A stretch of 5,394 nt of DNA from Variovorax sp. (GTDB taxonomy: Bacteria > Pseudomonadota > Gammaproteobacteria > Burkholderiales > Burkholderiaceae_C): contig JAQGMX010000476.1 of NCBI GenBank assembly GCA_028292145.1, positions 1 through 5,394 on the forward strand, in the 5' to 3' direction. Made by a program: the position numbers and the translations under genes. The notes under the pieces were generated by a model that did no database searches, had not been told where the DNA came from, and worked only from the letters and a program-made list of their open reading frames with translations. Below, piece by piece: positions 1 through 5,394 of this stretch. Within the stretch, counting starts at the first letter, position 1. Every line of letters begins with the position of its first letter.

Positions 1-1
1 C

Positions 2-2296
2 TCCGGCGAGCGCAGCGCGCAGAACACCCGCCTGCCGACCGTGCTCGTCACCACCCCGGAAAGCCTCTCCGTCATGCTGGCGCGCGCCGACGCGAGCGAC
101 GTGCTCGGCACGGTCAGGATGGTCGTCGTCGACGAATGGCACGAGCTGCTCGGCAACAAGCGCGGCGTGCAGGTGCAGCTGGCGCTGGCGCGTCTGAGGA
201 AGTGGAATCCGGCGCTGTGCGTCTGGGGCATGTCCGCCACGCTCGGCAATCTCGACGAGGCGATGCGCACGCTGCTGGGCCACGGCGACGGGACGATGGT
301 GCAGGGCGAGGTGCCGAAGGAACTGGTGATCGATTCGTTGTTGCCCGGTCGCGCGGAGCGCTTTCCCTGGGCCGGCCACCTGGGCCTGACGATGCTGCCG
401 CAGGTCGTCGCCGAGATCGCGTCGAGCCCGACCACGCTGGTCTTCACCAACACGCGTTCGCAGGCCGAGATCTGGTACCACGCGATCCTCGAAGCGAAGC
501 CGGAGTGGGCGGGTGTGATCGCGCTGCACCACGGCTCGCTCGACCGCGCCGTGCGCGAGTGGGTCGAGGCGGGGCTCAAGAGCGGCGAATTGAAGGCTGT
601 GGTCTGCACGTCGAGCCTGGACCTGGGCGTCGATTTCCTGCCGGTCGAGCGCGTGCTGCAGATCGGTTCGCCCAAGGGCGTGGCGCGCTTGCTGCAGCGG
701 GCCGGCCGGTCGGGCCATGCGCCGGGGCGGCCGTCGCGGCTCACGCTGGTGCCCACGCACAGCATCGAGATGGTCGAAGGCGCGGCGGCGCGGGCGGCGG
801 TCAGGGCCGGGCACATCGAGGCGCGCTCGACGCCGGAGCAGCCGCTCGACGTGCTGGTGCAGCATCTGGTGACGGTCGCGCTCGGCGGCGGTTTCACACC
901 CGATGCGCTGTACGACGAGGTGCGCACCACGGCCGCCTTCGCCCAACTGACCCAGGACAGCTGGGACTGGTGCCTGGCTTTCGTGCGCCAGGGCGGACAG
1001 TCGCTGTCGGCGTATCCGGATTTCCAGCGCGCGGTGCCCGATGCCGGAGGTGTCTGGCGCGTGCCGGATGCGCGGCTTGCGCGCCGCCACCGCATGAACA
1101 TTGGCACCATCGTGAGCGATGCGAGCATGTCGGTGCAGTACCTCGGCGGCGCGAGGATCGGGACGGTCGAGGAGAGTTTTGTGGCGCGGATGAAGCCCGG
1201 CGACTGCTTCCTGTTCGGCGGCCGGCCGCTCGAACTGATCCGGATCCGCGAGATGACTGCCTGGGTGCGGCGCGCCAGCGGCAAGCGCCCGGCCATCGCG
1301 CGCTGGGGCGGCAGCAAGCTCCCGATGTCCGCGACGCTGGCCGCCGCGTTCGTGCAGCAGCTGGCGCTGGCCGAAGAAGGCCGCTACGACACGCCCGAAT
1401 TGCGTTGCGTGCGGCCGCTGCTCGAAATCCAGCAGCAGTGGTCGTCGCTGCCGACACCGCAGACGCTGCTCGCCGAAGTGCTTAAGACGCGCGAGGGCTG
1501 GCATCTGTTTCTCTATCCGTTCGGCGGCCGGCACGTGCATCTGGGGCTCGCCAACCTGCTGGCATGGCGCGTCGCGCAGCACGCACCGCGGACGTTCTCG
1601 ATCGCGGTGAACGACTACGGCTTCGAGCTGCTGAGCGCGACCGAAGTCGACTGGCCGAAGCTTCTGCCTGAAGTGTTGCGGCCCGGCCACGACGCGGAAT
1701 CGCTCGATGCGATGTCACACGGCACGCAGGAAGAAGGCGAGCGCGTCGCGCTGCTGCACGAGGTGCTCGAAAGCCTCAATGCCACCGAGCTCGCGCGGCG
1801 GCGATTTCGGGAGATCGCGCGCGTGTCGGGGCTGATATCGCAGGGCTTTCCGGGCGAGAAGCGCAGCAACAAGCAGTTGCAGGCGTCGTCGTCACTGTTC
1901 TGGGAGGTATTCCGAAAATACGACCCGGGGAACAAGCTGCTGCTGCAGGCCGAACAGGAATTGCTGGCGCAAGAGCTGGAAATCGGCCGGCTGCGCGCCA
2001 GCCTGCAGCGCATGAACGCACAGCGACTGGTGATCAACACCATCGCGCGGCCGACGCCTTTCGCTTTCCCGCTGATGGTCGAGCGCTTTCGCGAACAGCT
2101 CAGCAACGAGAGCGTGGCCGACCGCATCGCGCGGATGGTCGAGCAGCTCGAAAAGGCGGCGGGAGGGGAAGCGCCGGTCGGCGACGTCAAGGCCGGCATG
2201 GCGTTCGGCAAGGAAGGCGGAACGGAACGCGAGCCGAGCGCCAGGTCGCGTCCCCGCCGCGAGCGGAAGCCTTCACGTCCGTTGCCGCCGCTGTGA
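2..2296 (+). CDS. Lhr-type DEXH-box DNA helicase, ligase-associated DNA damage response family (5'-partial)
   Basis: This is an ATP-dependent 3'-5' superfamily-2 DNA helicase of the Lhr-Core type, thought to act in cytoplasmic DNA repair alongside an ATP-dependent DNA ligase and an MBL-fold exonuclease. The frame is open to the left edge, so the start is missing; 764 residues remain of roughly 800-850 usual. Visible helicase motifs, in order: TTPESL (Ib) at 50-67, DEWH (II) at 131-142, SAT (III) at 233-241, FTNTRSQAE (IV) near 440-470, SSLDLGVDF (V) at 611-637 and QRAGRSGH (VI) at 695-718. The Walker A and Ia motifs must lie upstream. Motif VI is followed by a winged-helix/beta-barrel part; the WGG at about 1303-1311 probably belongs to the DNA-contacting segment. 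The DEAD/H-associated region has LYPFGGRHVH at about 1511-1540. The end, from about 2160, is a Gly-, Arg- and Pro-rich, probably disordered basic tail. No frameshift is seen. The metallophosphatase gene pdeM, often found next to this family, is not downstream. The family call is firm; the role is inferred from the family. Confidence 0.93.
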   Translation, partial: SGERSAQNTRLPTVLVTTPESLSVMLARADASDVLGTVRMVVVDEWHELLGNKRGVQVQLALARLRKWNPALCVWGMSATLGNLDEAMRTLLGHGDGTMVQGEVPKELVIDSLLPGRAERFPWAGHLGLTMLPQVVAEIASSPTTLVFTNTRSQAEIWYHAILEAKPEWAGVIALHHGSLDRAVREWVEAGLKSGELKAVVCTSSLDLGVDFLPVERVLQIGSPKGVARLLQRAGRSGHAPGRPSRLTLVPTHSIEMVEGAAARAAVRAGHIEARSTPEQPLDVLVQHLVTVALGGGFTPDALYDEVRTTAAFAQLTQDSWDWCLAFVRQGGQSLSAYPDFQRAVPDAGGVWRVPDARLARRHRMNIGTIVSDASMSVQYLGGARIGTVEESFVARMKPGDCFLFGGRPLELIRIREMTAWVRRASGKRPAIARWGGSKLPMSATLAAAFVQQLALAEEGRYDTPELRCVRPLLEIQQQWSSLPTPQTLLAEVLKTREGWHLFLYPFGGRHVHLGLANLLAWRVAQHAPRTFSIAVNDYGFELLSATEVDWPKLLPEVLRPGHDAESLDAMSHGTQEEGERVALLHEVLESLNATELARRRFREIARVSGLISQGFPGEKRSNKQLQASSSLFWEVFRKYDPGNKLLLQAEQELLAQELEIGRLRASLQRMNAQRLVINTIARPTPFAFPLMVERFREQLSNESVADRIARMVEQLEKAAGGEAPVGDVKAGMAFGKEGGTEREPSARSRPRRERKPSRPLPPL

Positions 2297-2317
2297 CGCA
2301 TTTCACGCAAAGCCTCG

Positions 2318-2323
2318 TTTAAG
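2318..2323 (+). promoter_or_regulatory. Possible -10 element (TTTAAG, or TAAGCT offset by 2) directly before the dehydrogenase ATG
   Basis: The 35 bases between the helicase stop and the next ATG contain no Shine-Dalgarno. They do contain TTTAAG, a 4 of 6 match to TATAAT, ending 8 bases before the ATG; the overlapping TAAGCT at 2320-2325 ends 6 bases before it. Either would place transcription start at or within about two bases of the ATG, giving a leaderless message. A possible -35, GTGACG at 2293-2298, matches four of six positions but its 19-base spacing is long. This is pattern matching only. Confidence 0.25.
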
Positions 2324-2331
2324 CTGCGCAC

Positions 2332-3234
2332 ATGACCAGCATCAACCCCAAAACATACGACTCCGTTCCCTCCCGCAAGGTGGCCTTCCTCGGCCTCGGC
2401 GTGATGGGTTTCCCCATGGCGGGCCATCTGGCGAAAGCCGGCCATAGCGTGACGGTCTACAACCGCTCGCCGGCCAAGGCCGAGGCCTGGGCCGCCGAAT
2501 TCGGAGGCAAAAGCGCCGCCACGCCGCGCGAAGCGGCAGCCGGCGCCGAGATCGTCTTCTGCTGCGTCGGCAACGACGACGATCTGCGCTCGGTGGTGCT
2601 CGGCGACGAAGGCGCCTTTGCCGGTATGGCGAAGGCCACCGTCTTCGTCGACCACACGACCGCATCGGCCGACGTAGCCCGCGAACTGGCGGCGCTCGCC
2701 GTCGAACACGGGCTGCAGTTCATCGATGCACCGGTGTCCGGCGGACAGGCCGGCGCGCAGAACGGTGCGCTGACGGTGATGTGCGGCGGCGATTCGGCAA
2801 CTTTCGAGGCCATCAAGCCCGCCGCAACCGCTTTTTCGCGCGCGATCACGTTGCTCGGCGCAAGCGGCTCTGGTCAGCTGGCCAAGATGGTCAACCAGAT
2901 CTGCATCGCCGGCGTGGTGCAGGGGCTGAGCGAGGCGGTGGCTTTCGGTCAGCGTGCGGGGCTCGACATGGAGGCCGTGCTCGGCGTCATCAGCAAGGGC
3001 GCAGCGCAGAGCTGGCAGATGGAAAACCGCGGCAAGACCATGATCGAAGGCAAGTTCGATTTCGGCTTCGCGGTCGACTGGATGCGCAAGGACCTGGGCC
3101 TGGTGCTGGGCGAGGCGAACCGCAACGGCGCGCGCCTGCCGATGACCGCGCTGGTCGATCAGTTCTACGCCGACGTGCAGCAGGCCGGCGGCGCCCGCTG
3201 GGACACCTCGAGCCTGATCACCCGGCTCAAATAA
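2332..3234 (+). CDS. NAD(P)-dependent beta-hydroxyacid dehydrogenase (3-hydroxyisobutyrate dehydrogenase / GLYR family)
   Basis: This is a cytoplasmic oxidoreductase that interconverts a beta-hydroxyacid and its semialdehyde or keto form. At 300 residues it has the normal family length. The N-terminal Rossmann domain has the dinucleotide motif GLGVMG at residues 21-26. The second beta strand ends in N44-R45 rather than an acidic residue, which in this family usually indicates NADPH over NADH. The substrate-binding signature DAPVSGG is at 132-138. The catalytic helix carries K185 and N188 (KMVN), and K253-D254-L255 is the usual C-terminal substrate contact. The ATG at 2332 leaves a 15-residue lead before the Rossmann strand; no Shine-Dalgarno supports it, but no better start is visible. 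It follows the helicase by 35 bases in the same direction and ends 17 bases from the convergent dolP-like gene. The substrate cannot be read from sequence: 3-hydroxyisobutyrate, tartronate semialdehyde, 4-hydroxybutyrate-type and uncharacterised acids are all possible. Confidence 0.92.
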   Translation: MTSINPKTYDSVPSRKVAFLGLGVMGFPMAGHLAKAGHSVTVYNRSPAKAEAWAAEFGGKSAATPREAAAGAEIVFCCVGNDDDLRSVVLGDEGAFAGMAKATVFVDHTTASADVARELAALAVEHGLQFIDAPVSGGQAGAQNGALTVMCGGDSATFEAIKPAATAFSRAITLLGASGSGQLAKMVNQICIAGVVQGLSEAVAFGQRAGLDMEAVLGVISKGAAQSWQMENRGKTMIEGKFDFGFAVDWMRKDLGLVLGEANRNGARLPMTALVDQFYADVQQAGGARWDTSSLITRLK

Positions 3235-3240
3235 AGAGAA

Positions 3241-3264
3241 GGATCAGCGGATCAGCGGATCGGC
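3241..3264. repeat. Tandem 8-base repeat, three units, across the dolP-like stop codon
   Basis: The unit ggatcagc occurs at 3241-3248 and 3249-3256, and a third copy with one change (ggatcggc) at 3257-3264. On the minus strand these units encode the last codons and TGA stop of the BON-domain lipoprotein and its first untranslated bases. Each unit carries a GATC. Since 8 is not a multiple of 3, gain or loss of units could alter the reading frame at the very end of the protein. Three copies is short, so it may be a chance slippage product. Confidence 0.7.
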
Positions 3265-4001
3265 GTCGCGACGGCGCCGCCGCTGGACGGCAGCGGTGCC
3301 ATCGGCGGCAACGGCACGTTGGACGTGGATGACGACGACGGCGTGACGGTGTCGACCGATCCCGAGGACGCCGGCGGCGGGGTTTCGCGCTGCTGGCTGG
3401 CGAGTTCGGCTTCGGTGATCACTTCGACCACCCGAACCACCTTGTTCACGCCCTGCACGCCGCGCGCGATGTCGGTGGCGCGGTCGGTTTCGCGTCGCGT
3501 CGCGAGGCCCATGATGTAGACCACGTTGCGCTCGGTCACGACCTTGAACGAGTTGGCGAAGATGTCCTTGGCATCGAGCAGCGAAGCCTTGACCTTGCCG
3601 GTGATGAAGGTGTCGTTGGAGCGCTGCGTGAACGAGCTCGAGAAACCGACGGTCAGTTCGTTGACGACCGACCGCACGTTGTCGACACGGCGGACCACCT
3701 CTTCGGCGCGGCGCTTGTCGGCCTCGTTGCCGACGCTGCCGGTCAGCAGCACCTGACGGTTGAAGCTGGTGAGGCTCACGTACATCTGATCGTTGGCGAT
3801 TTCGCGGATGCGGGCGGCGCCGCGCAGTTCGATGCCCTGGTCGTCCAGCTGCGCACCCGAGGTGCGGCGGTCGCTCGCGACCAGACCGGCGCTGCCGGCG
3901 GCACCGGCCACGACCAGCGGAACGCAGGCCGTGAGTGTGCCGCACAGTGCGGCCACGGCGGTCATCGCCAGCGTGAAACGTCGGATTGAAGTCGTTGTCA
4001 T
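3252..4001 (-). CDS. dolP: BON-domain outer-membrane lipoprotein, DolP (YraP)-like
   Basis: This 249-residue protein is probably an outer-membrane lipoprotein facing the periplasm. It opens with a basic start (R7, R8), a hydrophobic stretch at about 9-21 and a lipobox L-T-A-C at 23-26, so C26 should be lipidated. The +2 residue is Val, not Asp, which fits export to the outer membrane. Two BON domains follow, at about 54-118 and 127-194, each with the alternating strand/helix pattern and conserved glycines (LLTGSVGN, VYIMGLATRR). E. coli DolP, also a two-BON lipoprotein, binds anionic phospholipid at division sites and supports envelope integrity; the same role is inferred. Unlike the 191-residue E. 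coli protein, it has a Pro/Ser-rich tail at about 206-249. The ATG at 4001 is chosen because it begins the signal peptide and has a strong ribosome site. It overlaps the diaA stop by four bases (ATGA), suggesting translational coupling. Annotation as an OsmY-like BON protein is the alternative; synteny favours DolP. Confidence 0.9.
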   Translation of the reverse strand: MTTTSIRRFTLAMTAVAALCGTLTACVPLVVAGAAGSAGLVASDRRTSGAQLDDQGIELRGAARIREIANDQMYVSLTSFNRQVLLTGSVGNEADKRRAEEVVRRVDNVRSVVNELTVGFSSSFTQRSNDTFITGKVKASLLDAKDIFANSFKVVTERNVVYIMGLATRRETDRATDIARGVQGVNKVVRVVEVITEAELASQQRETPPPASSGSVDTVTPSSSSTSNVPLPPMAPLPSSGGAVATPIR

Positions 4002-4597
4002 GTGGAACCTTCCTGTTCGCCAAGTAACTGGGCGTCCACCCCGTCGCACAGGCAGTGCAGCGTGAGGAGGTGGACTTCGTGGATGCGTGCGGCGCGTTCG
4101 TGCGGCACGTTGACCTGGACATCGGTTTCGCGCAGCGCACGGCCGGCCGATCCGCCGTTGCCGGCGAGCAGGGCAATGACCGTCATGTCGCGCTCGTGCG
4201 CGGCCTCGATGGCGCCGAGCACCGATGCGGCCTGACCGCTGACGCTCAACACCAGCAGCACGTCGCCGGCCTGGCCGAGCGCGCGCACCTGGCGAGCGAA
4301 GCGGTCGCGGTCGATGGCGTCGGAGCGGTCGGCGGAGGGATCGGTCGGGTCGCCGGGCAGGGCGATGGCGGCGAGTTCGGGGCGCTCGCGCTCGAAGCGG
4401 CTGACGAACTGGGCCGCGAACTGCGCGGCCAGCAAACCCGAGACGCCCGAGCCGCAAGCCAATATCTTGCCGCCGCTGGTGACGCAGGCCAGCATCGCCT
4501 GCATGGCCTGGGATATGGGTTTGCTGAGGGCCGGGCCCGCCTGGTAGTTGAGGTCGGCACTGTCGATGAAGTGCTGCTGAATCCGTTGCTCGAGCAT
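3998..4597 (-). CDS. diaA: SIS-domain protein, DiaA/GmhA family, DiaA-like by synteny
   Basis: This 199-residue single-SIS-domain protein is colinear with E. coli DiaA, which forms a tetramer and promotes DnaA assembly at oriC. Conserved parts are the helical N-terminus (MLEQRIQQHF), GGKILACG at 42-49, RFERERP at 67-73, RQVRALGQAGD at 102-112 and the C-terminal helix RIHEVHLLTLHCLCD at 171-185. The GmhA isomerase is unlikely: the position of its catalytic glutamate (E65 in E. coli) is Q63 here, although a histidine corresponding to its other catalytic residue is kept in the HEVHLL helix. The family loop NGGSAADAQH is replaced by S-G-V-S-G-L-L-A-A-Q at 50-59, and the STSGNS loop by S-V-S-G-Q-A at 118-123, so phosphosugar binding is doubtful. 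L191-L192 align with the Leu-Phe pair reported for DnaA contact in E. coli DiaA. It lies 46 bases after yraN and overlaps the dolP-like gene by four bases. Automated pipelines often label this family phosphoheptose isomerase. Confidence 0.85.
   Translation of the reverse strand: MLEQRIQQHFIDSADLNYQAGPALSKPISQAMQAMLACVTSGGKILACGSGVSGLLAAQFAAQFVSRFERERPELAAIALPGDPTDPSADRSDAIDRDRFARQVRALGQAGDVLLVLSVSGQAASVLGAIEAAHERDMTVIALLAGNGGSAGRALRETDVQVNVPHERAARIHEVHLLTLHCLCDGVDAQLLGEQEGST
4008..4014 (-). promoter_or_regulatory. Ribosome binding site of the dolP-like gene
   Basis: On the minus strand AGGAAGG lies six bases before the ATG at 4001. It sits inside the last codons of diaA and decides the start: the reading frame stays open far upstream (to 4457), but only this ATG has a good Shine-Dalgarno and begins a lipoprotein signal peptide. 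Confidence 0.8.
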
Positions 4598-4605
4598 GGT
4601 CGGCG

Positions 4606-4611
4606 ATGATA
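4606..4611 (-). promoter_or_regulatory. Possible -10 element (TATCAT) directly before the diaA ATG
   Basis: In the 46-base gap between yraN and diaA the minus strand reads TATCAT, a 5 of 6 match to TATAAT, ending 8 bases before the diaA ATG. No Shine-Dalgarno is present there. An internal promoter making a leaderless diaA-dolP message is therefore possible. No good -35 is seen at normal spacing; the nearest partial match, GGGACG at 4631-4636, shares only GAC and is 19 bases away. Confidence 0.3.
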
Positions 4612-4643
4612 ACCGCGACCGTGCGGCGCTCGTCCCTATGGCC

Positions 4644-5036
4644 TCACCCGGCGTCGAACGCGCCCTGCAGCCATTCGATGCCGTCTTCGACCAGCACGAC
4701 GTCGAAACGGCACGGCGGCAGGGTCCGCAACCCCATCAGATAGTGGCGGGCCGCGAAGATGATTCGGCGTTGCTTCGCGCCCGTGATGCTGCCGCCCGCG
4801 CCGCCGTGCGTGCCGGCGGTGCGCTGACGCACTTCGACGAAGACCAGCGTGTCGTCGCGCGGATCGCGCAACACCAAGTCGATTTCGCCGCCGCCGCGGC
4901 CCGGGGTTCGATAATTGCGCGTCACCAGCTGCAGGCCCGCCGCCTCCAGATGCGCCAGCGCCGCGTCCTCGGCCGCATCGCCGCGCTGCTTGGTCGTTCT
5001 CGATACCGTCGTTTTGTCGTCCCGGAGGAAATCCAT
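4644..5036 (-). CDS. yraN: YraN family protein (UPF0102), predicted PD-(D/E)XK nuclease-like fold
   Basis: This 130-residue cytoplasmic protein belongs to the widespread YraN/UPF0102 family, which has a restriction-endonuclease-like fold and no settled function. Family signatures are TTKQRGDAAED at 14-24 with E23, the core GGGEIDLV at 48-55 with D53, FVEVRQR at 66-72 with E68 and R70 in the place of the catalytic-type lysine, then K88-Q89-R90 and CRFDVV at 109-114. The VEVR variant also occurs in E. coli YraN, so it is not a local defect. Length is normal. I prefer the ATG at 5036, which gives an E. coli-like leader before the TTKQ motif; a GTG at 5045 adds three residues. The Shine-Dalgarno is weak (GGGGCGAG, about 8 bases upstream). 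It is the first gene of the yraN-diaA-dolP run, and its start codon shares a base with the divergent rsmI start. Holliday-junction or recombination roles sometimes suggested are unproven. Confidence 0.9.
   Translation of the reverse strand: MDFLRDDKTTVSRTTKQRGDAAEDAALAHLEAAGLQLVTRNYRTPGRGGGEIDLVLRDPRDDTLVFVEVRQRTAGTHGGAGGSITGAKQRRIIFAARHYLMGLRTLPPCRFDVVLVEDGIEWLQGAFDAG
5024..5028 (+). promoter_or_regulatory. Ribosome binding site of rsmI (GGAGG)
   Basis: GGAGG lies seven bases before TTG 5036. It is the best Shine-Dalgarno in the window and decides the unusual TTG start of rsmI; no in-frame ATG occurs between it and the conserved methylase core. On the other strand the same bases fall in codons 3-5 of yraN. 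Confidence 0.8.
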
Positions 5037-5394
5037 TGAATGCACTCGCCCCTGCCACGTTTGGCGCCGCCCTGTCGGCCGCGCGCGATGCCGCGGGTGC
5101 GCAGCATTATCCGCAGGCGACGCTGTACGTCGTGGCCACGCCGATCGGCAACCTGGCCGACATCACCTTGCGCGCGCTGCATGTGCTGCAAATCGTCGAC
5201 GTGGTCGCCTGCGAGGACACGCGACATACGCAGGGCATGCTGCGCGCATACGGCATCGACCGGCCGCATGCGCAACTGCTGGCGCTGCATCAGCACAACG
5301 AGGCCGAGGCTGCGCAGTCGGTGGTGGCGCGGCTGTCGCACGGCGAGCGCATCGCGTACGTGAGCGATGCGGGCACGCCGGGCGTGAGCGATCC
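5036..5394 (+). CDS. rsmI: 16S rRNA (cytidine-1402 2'-O)-methyltransferase RsmI (3'-partial)
   Basis: RsmI uses S-adenosylmethionine to methylate the 2'-hydroxyl of C1402 in the ribosomal P site, which fine-tunes start-codon choice and decoding fidelity. The first 119 residues are present; the gene runs off the right edge with no stop, so it is about 40% complete. Conserved parts of the tetrapyrrole-methylase-like fold are LYVVATPIGNLADIT at 30-44, ACEDTRHTQGMLRAYGI at 58-74, HQHNE at 85-89 and YVSDAGTPGVSD at 108-119. The start is TTG at 5036, supported by a GGAGG seven bases upstream; it gives a 28-residue Ala-rich leader before the core, longer than in E. coli. The frame remains open further upstream, but there it is the complement of yraN. 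It is divergent from yraN with no intergenic DNA, so its promoter must lie within yraN; I could not locate a convincing one. Confidence 0.94.
   Translation, partial: MNALAPATFGAALSAARDAAGAQHYPQATLYVVATPIGNLADITLRALHVLQIVDVVACEDTRHTQGMLRAYGIDRPHAQLLALHQHNEAEAAQSVVARLSHGERIAYVSDAGTPGVSD

Noticed and set aside
136..1485. Plus-strand 449-codon frame inside the helicase
   Set aside because: Its Ala/Arg-rich translation is typical of an out-of-frame reading of high-G+C DNA; the helicase frame holds all motifs.
1615..2709. Minus-strand open frame of 364 codons opposite the helicase end and dehydrogenase start
   Set aside because: It crosses two well-supported genes, its composition is an antisense shadow of G+C-rich codons, and it has no recognisable domain.
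3210..3228. GAGCC/GGCTC inverted repeat near the dehydrogenase stop as a terminator
   Set aside because: The stem is only five pairs with a nine-base loop, lies in coding sequence, and is followed by A-rich rather than T-rich sequence on the plus strand; no T-run follows on the minus strand either.
4002..4457. Upstream extension of the dolP-like frame
   Set aside because: The frame is open to 4457, but the extra 152 residues are an Arg/Pro-rich shadow of diaA; the signal peptide and ribosome site fix the start at 4001.
3998..4597. Annotation as GmhA phosphoheptose isomerase
   Set aside because: The catalytic glutamate position is Gln and the substrate loops are not conserved; gene order next to yraN and the BON lipoprotein points to DiaA.
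4055..4609. Plus-strand 184-codon frame opposite diaA
   Set aside because: It is antisense to a conserved SIS gene, with no ribosome site and no family resemblance.
5106..5111. GATAAT on the minus strand as a -10 element for yraN
   Set aside because: The hexamer matches well, and its position inside rsmI would give a leader of about 60 bases, but no -35 is present at 16-18 bases, so it was not listed as a feature.

Overview
The window is G+C-rich, densely coding bacterial DNA. Protein wording and gene order fit a betaproteobacterium of the Burkholderiales, probably Comamonadaceae (Variovorax/Ramlibacter-like). This placement is a judgement from the SIS, YraN and RsmI sequences and the high G+C third codon positions. 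No database search was made.

Layout. (1) Bases 2-2296, plus strand: the last 764 residues of an Lhr-type superfamily-2 DNA helicase of the ligase-associated DNA-damage-response type; its start lies before the window. (2) Bases 2332-3234, plus strand: a complete NAD(P)-dependent beta-hydroxyacid dehydrogenase. (3) Bases 3252-5036, minus strand: a compact cluster read right to left as yraN, diaA (SIS domain) and a dolP-like double-BON lipoprotein. It converges on the dehydrogenase with only 17 bases between stop codons. (4) From base 5036, plus strand: the first 119 codons of rsmI, running off the window end.

The block rsmI (divergent) / yraN - diaA - dolP has the same order as E. coli yraL / lpoA - yraN - diaA - dolP, but without lpoA. 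Its members act in rRNA modification (RsmI), replication initiation or phosphosugar binding (DiaA/SIS), and outer-membrane integrity (DolP); YraN has a nuclease-like fold of unknown role. The Lhr helicase and the dehydrogenase share a direction but have no evident functional link.

This is mainly chromosomal housekeeping DNA. I found no mobile element, RNA gene or CRISPR array, and no intergenic stretch exceeds 50 bases. The points most worth a second look are: a DiaA/SIS protein whose phosphosugar-pocket motifs are strongly altered while the rest of the fold is kept; the rsmI and yraN start codons, which share one base; two genes with no Shine-Dalgarno but a -10-like hexamer directly before the ATG; and a tandem 8-base repeat across the dolP-like stop codon. 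I saw no convincing evidence of a wholly new system.
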